Below are positions 1 through 7,927 of a DNA stretch of 64,000 nt, piece by piece. The translations under genes and the position numbers were made by a program. Under the pieces are notes generated by a model. It saw nothing but the letters and a program-made list of their open reading frames with translations, did no database searches and was not told the DNA's origin. How positions within the stretch are numbered: the first letter of the stretch is position 1; each line of letters opens with the position of its first letter. Source of the stretch: Maribacter aquimaris (GTDB lineage: Bacteria > Bacteroidota > Bacteroidia > Flavobacteriales > Flavobacteriaceae); the NCBI RefSeq assembly GCF_014596745.1, contig NZ_JABTCF010000013.1, forward strand, positions 1 through 64,000, read 5' to 3'.

Positions 1-127
1 AACCTTCTTCTTTGCCAAGGGCTAGGCAAACCTCTCGTATTCCCCCTTATCCCAAACCCCGGATCAGTCAACACGTCATATAGCGCTAGCCTATCGGCGC
101 GCCATATGCTTAGTTATTAGCCTTTCG
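1..127. other. Left-edge non-coding segment
   Basis: No reading frame can be supported here. The stretch lies downstream of the minus-strand DUF262 gene and holds only short self-complementary words (for example TAGCGCTA and GGCGCGCC). It may be the end of an element cut by the window edge. I see no terminator with a clear T-run. Confidence 0.3.
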
Positions 128-1909
128 TTATTCTTTTTCCGCTATTACACTTTCTCTCGTATCTATAACTTCAAATTTAATTCCGTTCAGTTTTGATTTC
201 AACTGCTCGATTATCAAATCAATTCTTTGCTCTATAAATAAGTCCAAAGCGTTTTCAGGCATTTCGGGTAAACTTGACCATTCCAATATTTGTTCAGGAA
301 TTAAATGTGATTTAATAGCCGTTGGAAAGTCAGGGTTTTTGTCATAGTCGCAGATATAATCTAAAGGATTTTTATTGCTAATTTCTAAATTCGTTATTTG
401 GGTCAAATACGCAATATTCATTAGAGAATTATTGTCAATAGTATTAGAACCTGGATTTTTCGCAATGTAGTCTGTTGGAAAAATGTGGTGTAAATTTGGT
501 TTATCAGTTGAGAAAAAGAAGTTTTCCGCAATTACATTTCTATCTGTAAATTTCCAATCTTTCGGTTGGTTAGTAGATAAAAGTGCAAGTATTGCTCTTG
601 AAGAAACACCTTTTGAACTATATGAAGCTTTTCTCAAAGTGTCTCGGTCAATTAAAAAGCGTTCAAATTGATATTCTTCTTTATTTTTCTCTTTGTTAAG
701 AAAAGTAATATGATTTTTAATATCCGTTGTATTGCTCAATAAGTCGTCTCTATGTAAACTATTAAACCAAAAGTATTTCTTTAGAAAATCGTAATCTGGA
801 TTGCTGTTTTGATAGAAGTAATTTGATATTGTAAGATAGAAATATCTGTATGGTATTAACTGTGGACCTTTTAAGTTTAATGTGTTCTCGAAAAAGTCGA
901 ATGTCTTTAAAATGGCTTTTTTTGAATCTGTCCAAATTGTTTCTATCTGTTCTGTTTTTATGTCGTTTAAGTATCGAGGCGTAATATTTACAATTCCTGA
1001 ATTTTCGATATTTTCTCTAATTAGAATTGATAGAATTTGCAGATAGTCAAAGTCACTTAATTGCAGAAATCTACTGTTGTTAATTTCTCGAAATCCGTCT
1101 ATTAAATCTCTTAAATAGAATCCGCTGTCCGAATCCGATTTAGGTCTAAATGTTTTTGCTACAACTATATCAAAAATGTCTAACGGTTTTCCTGCTTGAT
1201 TTATACGCTCAAATATTTGACAAACTTCTGAAACTTGAATACCTTTTAATTCAATGAATGAAAGTCTGTAATTGTCAAGAACTTGTTTTATGCGACCAAG
1301 TTCCTCAATATATTGGTGGTCAAAATTTAGGTCGATTTCTGGGTGTTTGATAACCGTTTTTTGAATGTCGTTGTACTTTTCTTTAATGTCAATAAGCTTT
1401 AAAATCAGTCCTTCGTCAAACTTTTTTTTCTTGCCAATATTCCTTTTAAAAGTCCCGTTTTTGTCGTCTATTTCGTCCCAATAGAGAAATCGTTTTTTGT
1501 AGCTTTCGTCATCTGTGTCGTCTGAACTTTCAACTGTAATATCCACAAAAAGTGCTGGGTCAAAATCTTCTCTTCCCTCAATCTTTCCGCCATAAAGTGA
1601 AGTCAGAAGGGAAGTCGTTCTTTGTTGTCCGTCTAATAAATATTGATATTCGGTTCGGTTGAAATTATCATTAACGATTTTATGTCCGCCAATTTCTCTG
1701 TGATTTTGAAGCTTTAAATCAGTTTTCCAAACGAGAATACTGCCTAACGGATAGAATTTATAAATACTGTCCCAAAGTTTTTTTACATTTTCCTTTTCCC
1801 AAACTACGTCTCGTTGGAATGTCGGAATTTGATAATCTTGATTTTTCAGTTCGTCAAGATATGTTGTTATTCCTTTGTCTGTTGGTTTGATTCTATCTGT
1901 AAAGTTCAT
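128..1909 (-). CDS. DUF262 / DUF1524 (GmrSD-like) protein
   Basis: A 593-residue protein with the two halves of GmrSD-type proteins. The N-terminal DUF262 (ParB/Srx-like nucleotidase) part shows IPTFQRDVVW at residues 28-37 and the hallmark DGQQRTTSL at about 93-101. A helical middle carries FERINQAGKPL. The C-terminal DUF1524/HNH-type part has the catalytic-looking HHIFP at about 474-478. In known members the DUF262 part hydrolyses a nucleotide and the HNH part cuts DNA; GmrSD and BrxU restrict phages with modified DNA, so a type IV restriction or phage-defence role is an inference. The gene is visibly more AT-rich than ssb and the genes beyond it, which fits transfer. No modification or partner gene is visible beside it. 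The ATG start sits just downstream of a 22-bp palindrome. Confidence 0.85.
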   Translation of the reverse strand: MNFTDRIKPTDKGITTYLDELKNQDYQIPTFQRDVVWEKENVKKLWDSIYKFYPLGSILVWKTDLKLQNHREIGGHKIVNDNFNRTEYQYLLDGQQRTTSLLTSLYGGKIEGREDFDPALFVDITVESSDDTDDESYKKRFLYWDEIDDKNGTFKRNIGKKKKFDEGLILKLIDIKEKYNDIQKTVIKHPEIDLNFDHQYIEELGRIKQVLDNYRLSFIELKGIQVSEVCQIFERINQAGKPLDIFDIVVAKTFRPKSDSDSGFYLRDLIDGFREINNSRFLQLSDFDYLQILSILIRENIENSGIVNITPRYLNDIKTEQIETIWTDSKKAILKTFDFFENTLNLKGPQLIPYRYFYLTISNYFYQNSNPDYDFLKKYFWFNSLHRDDLLSNTTDIKNHITFLNKEKNKEEYQFERFLIDRDTLRKASYSSKGVSSRAILALLSTNQPKDWKFTDRNVIAENFFFSTDKPNLHHIFPTDYIAKNPGSNTIDNNSLMNIAYLTQITNLEISNKNPLDYICDYDKNPDFPTAIKSHLIPEQILEWSSLPEMPENALDLFIEQRIDLIIEQLKSKLNGIKFEVIDTRESVIAEKE

Positions 1910-1943
1910 TCAGTTTCTCGGTTTTTTTTTAATGAAGGCTAAC

Positions 1944-1996
1944 GTAGGAATATAGATCATATGATCTATATATCCTTAATTCACTAAAATTCCTAC
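1944..1996. promoter_or_regulatory. Nested inverted repeats upstream of the DUF262 gene
   Basis: A perfect 22-bp palindrome occupies 1950-1971 (core ATAGATCATATGATCTAT). It lies inside a wider inverted repeat, GTAGGAAT at 1944-1951 and ATTCCTAC at 1989-1996. It starts about 35 bp upstream of the DUF262 start codon, which is the usual place for an operator. No cognate regulator is visible in the window. Confidence 0.5.
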
Positions 1997-2040
1997 AAAA
2001 AACTAGAAAAACCAAGTAATTCAATGGAAAAGAGCGATTT

Positions 2041-2086
2041 AAGTAAATACAAACGACTACAAACGTTTACAAACGAAAGTAAATAC
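2041..2086. repeat. Phased TACAAACG direct repeats
   Basis: Three copies of TACAAACG begin at 2048, 2058 and 2068, exactly 10 bp apart. They are bracketed by two copies of AAGTAAATAC at 2041-2050 and 2077-2086. The block lies about 100 bp upstream of ssb, between it and the divergent DUF262 gene. Spacing of one helical turn suggests a cooperative protein-binding site or a recombinase or attachment site; the function is unknown. Confidence 0.5.
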
Positions 2087-2184
2087 TTCATAACCGAATA
2101 ACTGGTTGAGGCGGTCTTAGGTTTGCAGTGTCGGGTCAAGGAGGCTCGATAGTATTAACTGTTTAACACGTAAAATCAGATATT

Positions 2185-2517
2185 ATGAACGCACTTAGAA
2201 ACAAAGTACAGTTGATTGGAAACCTAGGGAATGATCCCGAAATCGTAAACTTGGATGGGGGTAGCAAATTGGCGAAATTCTCCATCGCTACCAATGAGAC
2301 CTACAAAAATGCAAAAGGGGAGAAGGTCACCGATACCCAATGGCACCATGTGGTCGCCTGGGGGAAGACGGCCGAAATCGTCGAAAATTATTTGACCAAA
2401 GGCAACGAGGTGGCCGTGGAAGGCAAATTGACCCATCGCTCCTATGAGACCAAAGAGGGCGAAAAACGATATGTCACCGAAATACGCTGTAACGAATTGC
2501 TCATGCTGGGCAAATAA
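2185..2517 (+). CDS. ssb: Single-stranded DNA-binding protein (short form)
   Basis: A 110-residue OB-fold SSB. It opens with the family pattern NKVQLIGNLGNDPEI and continues with KFSIATNETY, WHHVVAWGKTAEI and VEGKLTHRSYE. It binds single-stranded DNA in replication, repair or recombination. The protein stops right after the OB fold (ELLMLGK) and lacks the Gly/Pro-rich linker and the acidic DDDIPF-like tip that recruits partners in canonical SSBs. It is therefore probably a second, accessory SSB, and the main one may lie elsewhere. A strong terminator follows 15 bp after the stop. Its GC content is clearly higher than that of the DUF262 gene upstream. Confidence 0.93.
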   Translation: MNALRNKVQLIGNLGNDPEIVNLDGGSKLAKFSIATNETYKNAKGEKVTDTQWHHVVAWGKTAEIVENYLTKGNEVAVEGKLTHRSYETKEGEKRYVTEIRCNELLMLGK

Positions 2518-2532
2518 ACAACCGATAAAAAG

Positions 2533-2562
2533 AAAAGCCCCGCTATGATGCGGGGCTTTTTT
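2533..2562 (+). terminator. Rho-independent terminator after ssb
   Basis: An 11-bp perfect stem (AAAAGCCCCGC pairing with GCGGGGCTTTT) around a 6-nt loop, followed by a T-run. Because an A-run precedes it, it can also stop the convergent minus-strand gene that ends at 2588. Confidence 0.9.
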
Positions 2563-2587
2563 ATAGGTTCTTTTAAGATTAGACGTA

Positions 2588-2770
2588 CTAGGCTACTTTC
2601 TGCATAAGATCAAAACACGGACACTTTTTGCAGCGTTTCGATTCCTTCTTTTTGTACTTATCGCAACACTTGGGTTTTAAGTCAACGGAAGAATTTACCA
2701 AAGCGGATTTCTTCTGTTTCTTCTTGAGTTTTTTCAACTCCTTTTTTTTCGCCTTTTTCTTTTTGCCCAT
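2588..2770 (-). CDS. Small Lys-rich, Cys-rich protein
   Basis: A 60-residue protein in two parts. Residues 1-22 are almost all Lys with a few Glu and Leu (KKKKAKKKELKKLKKK). The C-terminal half carries six Cys (KPKCCDKYKKK, then KRCKKCPCFDLM) arranged like a small zinc- or metal-binding knuckle. No signal peptide. Similar short Lys/Cys proteins are annotated as hypothetical in Flavobacteriaceae. A nucleic-acid-binding protein with a metal knuckle is a guess from composition. The ATG start and the shared terminator toward ssb support a real gene. Confidence 0.65.
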   Translation of the reverse strand: MGKKKKAKKKELKKLKKKQKKSALVNSSVDLKPKCCDKYKKKESKRCKKCPCFDLMQKVA

Positions 2771-2840
2771 GTATATGCGATAGCAGACAAAACAAATGTA
2801 CTATTTTAATTAAATCTAAATAAGGTTTATGTGTTAAATC

Positions 2841-3359
2841 TTATTGTGGCATGGCGTTGGCCGCACTATTGGCCGTAATCTGCTGTACATCCCTATCAAA
2901 AAGATAAAGTCCGCCCTTATCATTACCGATAAGGTTTATTTTATCTAAAATAGTCCTCGCCAAGGCTTCTTCCTCGATTTGCTCGGCCACATACCACTGT
3001 AAAAAGTTATGGGTGGCATAATCCTTTTCTTCAAGGGTTATGTGCACCAGGTCATTAATGCTCTTCGATACGAATATCTCATGTTCCAATAATTCAACGA
3101 ACATCTTTTGAAACGTGCCGAAATCCAATTTTGGTGCTTTTAGGGCAGATACCTTGGCATGTCCCCCACGTTCGTTCACGAATTTCACCAATTTGAGCAT
3201 ATGCTGGCGTTCCTCGTCCGATTGGGCGTACATAAAGGAGGCAATACCTTCCAACCCTTTCGTTTCGGCCCAAGAGGCCATTGATAAATATACCTGTGAG
3301 GATTCCGCCTCGATCTGTATTTGTTTATTGAGTGCTTTATCTAATTTTTCCGATAACAT
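2841..3359 (-). CDS. ftnA: Ferritin
   Basis: A 172-residue non-haem ferritin that stores iron in a 24-subunit cytoplasmic shell. The four-helix ferroxidase pattern is present: IEAESSQVYLSMA (Glu near 17), DEERQHMLKLV (Glu/His near 50-53), LLEHEIFV (Glu near 94) and the YVAEQIEEE segment (Gln/Glu near 127). Length is normal for bacterial FtnA, and there is no haem-ligand Met pattern of bacterioferritin. It stands alone with its own leader. I see no clear Fur-type palindrome upstream. Confidence 0.95.
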   Translation of the reverse strand: MLSEKLDKALNKQIQIEAESSQVYLSMASWAETKGLEGIASFMYAQSDEERQHMLKLVKFVNERGGHAKVSALKAPKLDFGTFQKMFVELLEHEIFVSKSINDLVHITLEEKDYATHNFLQWYVAEQIEEEALARTILDKINLIGNDKGGLYLFDRDVQQITANSAANAMPQ

Positions 3360-3435
3360 AATTTACTTTTTTATATGCATATAAAGTTACGTTTTTTAAA
3401 GGGAAACACGGTACGACTTTAGGCTTTCTATAGGA

Positions 3436-4275
3436 TTAAAACCGCGCGATGACCCCTATCTGTCCCGGGGCAAAAGTCAGGTTCCAACTTACAAGTTTGT
3501 TTTGGTCGTTATATTTTTCAGCGTATTTCGAGTCCAAATAACGATCAATGGCCTCAACGGTGAATACACTCATGGCCACACTAAAGGCCACATCGCTCAA
3601 CCAATGCTGTCCGTCCCATACCCGGGAAATCCCCGGAACCAGCCCTACGGTATAAATCCCCGCTTTGACCCAAGGGTTCTTAAATTGCTTGCCGATGACA
3701 TAGGCATTGGTAAAGGCCATCATCGCATGGCCAGAGGGAAAAGAGTGGTAGTTCCTACTCGCATTGAAGGGATCAAAGGTGTCTTTGGATTGTCCGCTTA
3801 TGGGGCGGGCCCTACCGGCCAATGATTTCATGATCTGTTGTAACAACCCGGTGGCCGATGCCGAGGAGATAAGCAGCACCCCGGTTCTCCGCAATTTCTC
3901 GTTTTTGGTGAAAAGACCGGTAAAATATACACCTGCGGTTACCGAATAGTTGTTTTCAGGGTTGCCAATGAATTCCCCATAATCACGAATAAAGCTCGGA
4001 ACATTATCCTTGCCATCCCTAAAAAATTTGGAGGTTTGGTCGTCAAAAAGGTATAAAAATCCCGTGCCCCCGGCCACGGCCCCCATGGTCTGCCATTGTT
4101 GGCCTTTCCAATGTAAGGGTCTGGTATACGCATACCCAATGCTTGTAAACATGGTGCCGGCATCATAGGTGAACATCTGCCAGGTCGTCTTGGGTGCTTT
4201 TATAATGGGATCTTGACCCCACGAAATGGTCATCACAAGGGTTAGGATCAAGGGTAGTATAGACTTCATTGACAT
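3436..4275 (-). CDS. PAP2-family membrane-associated phosphatase
   Basis: A 279-residue protein with an N-terminal signal or anchor (MKSILPLILTLVMTISWGQ). It carries the full PAP2 signature in order: KSLAGRARP (motif 1), PSGHAMMAF (motif 2, catalytic His) and SRVWDGQHWLSDV (motif 3, nucleophilic His and Asp). The family removes phosphate from lipid phosphates such as phosphatidic acid or undecaprenyl pyrophosphate; the substrate here is not known. Two in-frame ATGs, at 4275 and 4269, are both possible starts. It runs in the same direction as tex upstream, with a 47-bp gap and no clear terminator, so it could be co-transcribed. Confidence 0.9.
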   Translation of the reverse strand: MSMKSILPLILTLVMTISWGQDPIIKAPKTTWQMFTYDAGTMFTSIGYAYTRPLHWKGQQWQTMGAVAGGTGFLYLFDDQTSKFFRDGKDNVPSFIRDYGEFIGNPENNYSVTAGVYFTGLFTKNEKLRRTGVLLISSASATGLLQQIMKSLAGRARPISGQSKDTFDPFNASRNYHSFPSGHAMMAFTNAYVIGKQFKNPWVKAGIYTVGLVPGISRVWDGQHWLSDVAFSVAMSVFTVEAIDRYLDSKYAEKYNDQNKLVSWNLTFAPGQIGVIARF

Positions 4276-4322
4276 GGATTACAGGGGGTTTTTAAATACA
4301 TGGCTGTTTTGTTTAACCCGAA

Positions 4323-6455
4323 TTATTGGTGTAAGGCCAATTGAATTCTTTTTCGGGGCACATCGACCTCGAGCACTTTAACAATAATCTGTTGGTGCAA
4401 GCTTACATGGGCGTTGACATCCTTTACAAAGGTATCGGATAAATTGGAAATATGGATCAGTCCACTTTCCTTGATCCCAATATCCACAAAACAACCGAAG
4501 TTGGTAATGTTGTTCACGATGCCCGGTAGTAGTTGTCCGGTTTCCAGGTCAGTGATCGACCTAATGTTTTGGTCAAACGTGAATACCTTGGCTTTTTCAC
4601 GGGTGTCCAATCCGGGTTTTTCCAATTCCTTAACGATGTCCTTTAAGGTGAAAAGCCCAATATTTTCAGTACAATACGCATTCAGGTCAATGCTTTGTAA
4701 TAGTGGTTTGTTTCCGATGAGGTCCGATACCTTTTTGCCGAGGTCCTTCGCCATTTTTTCAACGATACCATAGCTTTCGGGGTGTACGGCGGAATCATCC
4801 AAAGGGTTTTTGGCCTGTTTGATACGCATAAAAGCCGCTCCCTGTTCAAAGGCCTTGCCCCCCAAACGGGGAACTTTTTTAATGGCGGTCCTGCTTTCAT
4901 AGGCACCATGTTCATTGCGATAGGCAACGATGTTCTCTGCCAGTTTGGGGCCAATACCCGAAACGTAGCTCAAAAGGGGTACACTTGCCGTATTGATGTT
5001 GACCCCGACCGAATTCACACAGCTCTCGACTACGGTGTCCAACGAGGTTTTTAGTTTGTTCTGGTCCACATCGTGTTGGTATTGCCCTACACCAATCGAT
5101 TTTGGGTCGATCTTGACCAATTCGGCCAAGGGATCGGCCAATCTTCGCCCGATGGAAATCGCTCCCCGAACGGTGACGTCATAATTGGGGAATTCATCAC
5201 GGGCGATTTTCGAGGCCGAATAGATCGAGGCTCCCGCTTCACTCACCACAAAGACCTCAATGGGATTTCTGAATTGGATGCGTTTTATCAGCTGTTCCGT
5301 TTCCCGGGATGCCGTACCGTTACCTATGGCAATGGCCTCAATTTTATAGGCTTCGGCCAGGGAACTTATTTTTTTAATCGCCCCTTTACTGTCGTTTTTG
5401 GGGGCATGGGGATAAATGGTCTCATTGTGCTCCAAATCGCCCTGAGCGCTCAGGCAAACCAGTTTACAGCCGGTTCTAAAGCCCGGGTCAAGGGCCAAAA
5501 TTCGTTTTTCACCCAAGGGAGAGCCCAACAACAACTGTTTTAGGTTGTTTGAAAAGACCTGAATGGCCGATTCATCGGCTTTTTCTTTTGCCTTTTTTAG
5601 GGTTTCGTTGGATAAGGAAGGGAACAATAAACGTTTATAGGCATCCTCAATGGCCAGTTTTATCTGTGTGCTACACGCATTGTTGCTTTTAAGGATACGC
5701 TCTTCGATTTTTTGAAGCGCCCTTTCGTTATCGATTTCGATTTTAACACGGATAAAGCCTTCATTTTCCGCCCTGAGAATGGCCAGAAGACGATGTGACG
5801 GACAGCGGCCCAAAGATTCGCTCCAATCAAAATAATCCCGGAACTTCTGGGCTTTTTCCTCCTCTTTTTTGGTGGAGATGACCTTGGTGGTGATTTGGGC
5901 GAATTTCTCCAACTGGTACCGTATCTGATTCCGGATGTCGGCACGTTCATTGATCCATTCCGCGATAATATGGCGGGCACCTTCTAGGGCCTTATCTTCG
6001 TTTTCTACGGTGTCACTCAGGTATTTCGAGGCTTCGAATTCAATCTCGTCCCCGAAGTTTCGGGACTGTGCCATGATGATCTTGGCCAAAGGCTCCAATC
6101 CGTTTTTACGGGCCGTCTCGGCCTTGGTCTTTTTCGACTTTTTAAAGGGCAGGTAAATGTCCTCAAGCGTTGTCAAATCGCCGGAATTCCCTATTTTTTG
6201 GCGGAGCTCGGCAGTCAGTACCTCCTGTTCCTCCAAAGCTTTGATAATGGTGGCCTTGCGTTTTTCGAGTGCCTCGAATTGGGCCTTGAACGTGACTATA
6301 GCCCCAATCTGGACTTCATCCAGATTTCCGGTACGTTCTTTTCGATAGCGCGAGATAAAAGGTACCGTGCAATCTTGCTCTAGGAGTTCAACGGTATTCT
6401 TGACTCCTTTTTCGGGGAGTTGGGTATGCTTTAGGATGTAGGGGATGAGTTGCAT
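4323..6455 (-). CDS. tex: Tex family RNA-binding transcription accessory protein
   Basis: A 710-residue Tex/YhgF protein. It has the N-terminal helical region (TQLPEKGVKNTVELLEQ), a YqgF/RNase H-like core (ILALDPGFRTGCK), a helix-hairpin-helix segment (LSYVSGIGPKLAENIVAYR) and a C-terminal S1 RNA-binding domain (GIVNNITNFGCFVDIGIKESG). Tex binds nucleic acid and affects transcription. The frame is open further upstream to 6551, but that part translates the palindrome and leader repeats. I place the start at the ATG at 6455, where family homology begins. The first 17 codons and the leader of this gene are copied several times in the upstream array, so its promoter region has been rebuilt by repeats. 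Confidence 0.95.
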   Translation of the reverse strand: MQLIPYILKHTQLPEKGVKNTVELLEQDCTVPFISRYRKERTGNLDEVQIGAIVTFKAQFEALEKRKATIIKALEEQEVLTAELRQKIGNSGDLTTLEDIYLPFKKSKKTKAETARKNGLEPLAKIIMAQSRNFGDEIEFEASKYLSDTVENEDKALEGARHIIAEWINERADIRNQIRYQLEKFAQITTKVISTKKEEEKAQKFRDYFDWSESLGRCPSHRLLAILRAENEGFIRVKIEIDNERALQKIEERILKSNNACSTQIKLAIEDAYKRLLFPSLSNETLKKAKEKADESAIQVFSNNLKQLLLGSPLGEKRILALDPGFRTGCKLVCLSAQGDLEHNETIYPHAPKNDSKGAIKKISSLAEAYKIEAIAIGNGTASRETEQLIKRIQFRNPIEVFVVSEAGASIYSASKIARDEFPNYDVTVRGAISIGRRLADPLAELVKIDPKSIGVGQYQHDVDQNKLKTSLDTVVESCVNSVGVNINTASVPLLSYVSGIGPKLAENIVAYRNEHGAYESRTAIKKVPRLGGKAFEQGAAFMRIKQAKNPLDDSAVHPESYGIVEKMAKDLGKKVSDLIGNKPLLQSIDLNAYCTENIGLFTLKDIVKELEKPGLDTREKAKVFTFDQNIRSITDLETGQLLPGIVNNITNFGCFVDIGIKESGLIHISNLSDTFVKDVNAHVSLHQQIIVKVLEVDVPRKRIQLALHQ

Positions 6456-6514
6456 GGGGTACTGTATTTTGGGTTGTTTTATGTGTTCGTTTAAGGTCTG
6501 ATTTATTAAGGTTT

Positions 6515-6538
6515 GTCCGGTCGAGCGCAGTCGAGACC
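6515..6538 (-). repeat. Array palindrome nearest tex
   Basis: One 24-bp copy of the imperfect palindrome, oriented opposite to the copies that precede GIY-YIG starts. It lies 60 bp upstream of the tex start codon, between the T' leader copy and the real tex leader, so it must be transcribed into or close to the tex mRNA 5' end. Confidence 0.8.
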
Positions 6539-6557
6539 TTAATCCGTGCATGGGGTA

Positions 6558-6956
6558 CTATTTATGAGTTGTTTTATGTGTTCGTTTAAAGTCTGATGTA
6601 TAAGGTTTGTCCGGTCGAGCGCTGTCGAGACCTTCATCGGTATCAGTCGGTTTAAAATCGGAATGGGTGGCGTTTCGGCATTGGGCCAAAATCTGTAAAA
6701 GGTCGTATTCGCCATTAGCCAAGGCAAGCTTCTTTGTACCACTCCACTTTTTTATTTTCTTTTCAAAAGAAATGGCTTGCACCACATCATTGAATTCTTG
6801 ATGGAAAATCAACTCGACAGGTCTTCTCCTATAGGTAAAGCAAGTTTTATTAAGGCCTTTTTGGTGTTCATCAAACCTTCGTGCGATATCATTGGTGATT
6901 CCGGTATATGTCAATCCGTCCGAACATAATAGTATATAAACATAGTAAAAATTCAT
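6558..6956 (-). CDS. GIY-YIG nuclease family protein (intact copy)
   Basis: A 132-residue stand-alone GIY-YIG protein of the UPF0213/YhbQ type. The motif region reads YVYILLCSDGLTYTGIT, followed by the conserved Arg (NDIARRFDEHQKG) and, downstream, the Glu-containing SFEKKIKKW segment that completes the active site. It is the only copy in the array that keeps the second half of the domain. The start is placed at the ATG at 6956; the frame is open further up through the palindrome. Palindromes flank it in opposite orientation (6979-7002 upstream; 6609-6632, which its last codons run through). Five truncated copies of its first 34 codons lie upstream. A role in moving or maintaining the palindromes is inferred from the layout only. 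Confidence 0.85.
   Translation of the reverse strand: MNFYYVYILLCSDGLTYTGITNDIARRFDEHQKGLNKTCFTYRRRPVELIFHQEFNDVVQAISFEKKIKKWSGTKKLALANGEYDLLQILAQCRNATHSDFKPTDTDEGLDSARPDKPYTSDFKRTHKTTHK
6609..6632 (-). repeat. Array palindrome inside the GIY-YIG 3' end
   Basis: A variant copy with a central GCGCTG instead of GCGCAG. It forms the last codons of the GIY-YIG gene and is in opposite orientation to the copy upstream of that gene. Confidence 0.75.
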
Positions 6957-6978
6957 TAAGGTTTTCTGCTTTAAACTA

Positions 6979-7002
6979 GGTCTCGACTGCGCTCGACCGG
7001 AC
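6979..7002 (+). repeat. Array palindrome upstream of the GIY-YIG gene
   Basis: An intact 24-bp copy (core TCGACTGCGCTCGA on the plus strand) that ends 22 bp before the GIY-YIG start codon. Together with the inverted copy at 6609-6632 it brackets the intact nuclease gene. Confidence 0.8.
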
Positions 7003-7171
7003 ATTGGGTTTTTAATTCAATCATTTCCAGTACCGCCCCCACTTGGAAAAGTCCAACCGTATTCCGTACTCCTTTTTGGTGTTCGTTGAATCTTCTTGCG
7101 ATATCATTGGTGATTCCGGTATATGTCAATCCGTCCGAACACATTAATATATAAACATAGTAAAATTTCAT
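7003..7171 (-). pseudogene. Truncated GIY-YIG copy G5
   Basis: Starts at the ATG at 7171 and keeps codons 1-34 (through NEHQKG). It then switches at AAAAAGG to tail X, whose frame stays open through the next palindrome (VRNTVGLFQVGAVLEM, then CPVERSRDLV). The GIY and YIG-like residues and the Arg are kept, but the catalytic Glu half is gone, so it cannot be an active nuclease. Confidence 0.8.
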
Positions 7172-7217
7172 TGAAGTTTACAGCTTTAAACTAGGTCTCG
7201 ACTGCGCTCGACCGGAC

Positions 7218-7386
7218 ATTGGGTTTTTAATTCAATCATTTCCAGTACCGGCCCCGCTTGGAAAAGTCCAACCGTATTCCGTACTCCTTTTTGGTGTTCA
7301 TCGAATCTTCTTGCGATATCATTGGTGATTCCGGTATATGTCAATTCATCCGAACATAATAGTATATAAACATAGTAAAAATTCAT
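7218..7386 (-). pseudogene. Truncated GIY-YIG copy G4
   Basis: ATG at 7386. It has the same structure as G5, with the variant SDELTYTGIT, and is joined to tail X (GVRNTVGLFQAGPVLEM). It is bracketed by palindromes at 7194 and 7409 in the same orientation. Confidence 0.8.
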
Positions 7387-7432
7387 TAAGGTTTTCTGCT
7401 TTAAACTAGGTCTCGACTGCGCTCGACCGGAC

Positions 7433-7609
7433 ATTGGGTTTTAAAATCAATCATTTCCAGTACCGGCCCCGCTTGGAAAAGTCCAACCGTATTCCGTACT
7501 CCTTTTTCGGGGAGTTGGGTATGCTTTAGGATGTAGGGGATGAGTTGCATGGGGTACTGTATTTTGGGTTGTTTTAGGTTTTCGGCTAATGTCTTGTTTA
7601 TTAAGGATT
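7433..7609 (-). pseudogene. Truncated tex copy T2 with leader
   Basis: A copy of the tex leader and the first 17 tex codons (ATG at 7550; MQLIPYILKHTQLPEKG), then tail X in frame. Palindromes lie on both sides, at 7409 and 7610. It is separated from its T' leader copy (7634-7704) by the palindrome at 7610-7633, exactly as in the real tex upstream region. Confidence 0.8.
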
Positions 7610-7633
7610 GTCCGGTCGAGCGCAGTCGAGACC

Positions 7634-7704
7634 TTAATCCGTGCATGGGGTACTATTTTTGAGTTGTTTTATGTATTCGTTTAAGGTCGGGTTTATTAAG
7701 GTTT
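7634..7704 (-). repeat. tex leader copy T' (second)
   Basis: A leader-only copy that ends in the tex start ATGCA followed by CGG. It lies between collapsed site 7705-7712 and the palindrome at 7610. It matches the segment at 6539-6608 in front of the real tex. Confidence 0.7.
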
Positions 7705-7712
7705 GTCCGGAC
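7705..7712. repeat. Collapsed palindrome junction
   Basis: GTCCGGAC is what remains if two head-to-head palindromes recombine at CCGG and lose everything between. The same junction occurs at 8201-8208 with the same flanks, tail X on one side and T' on the other. Confidence 0.65.
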
Positions 7713-7881
7713 ATTGGGTTTTTAATTCAATCATTTCCAGTACCGGCCCCGCTTGGAAAAGTCCAACCGTATTCCGTACTCCTTTTTGGTGTTCATCGAA
7801 CCTTCTTGCGATATCATTGGTGATTCCGGTATATGTCAATCCGTCCGAACATAGTAGTATATAAACATAGTAAAATTTCAT
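7713..7881 (-). pseudogene. Truncated GIY-YIG copy G3
   Basis: ATG at 7881. It keeps 34 codons through DEHQKG and is joined to tail X, ending at the collapsed junction GTCCGGAC. The palindrome upstream is at 7904-7927. Confidence 0.8.
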
Positions 7882-7927
7882 TGAAGTTTACAGCTTTAAA
7901 CTAGGTCTCGACTGCGCTCGACCGGAC

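Noticed and set aside
1-1945. Integron cassette (attC-like words GCTAACG and ATTAGCC flanking the DUF262 gene)
   Set aside because: The flanking words are short and do not form the two-armed attC structure; no integrase is visible.
6040-6070. CCCGAAGTTTCGGG hairpin inside tex, similar to the tRNA-array hairpin
   Set aside because: It encodes conserved-looking coding sequence in tex with no repeat flanks; probably chance similarity.
6456-6551. N-terminal extension of tex (MHGLRSRLRSTGQ)
   Set aside because: It translates the palindrome and duplicated leader. Tex homology begins at the ATG at 6455.
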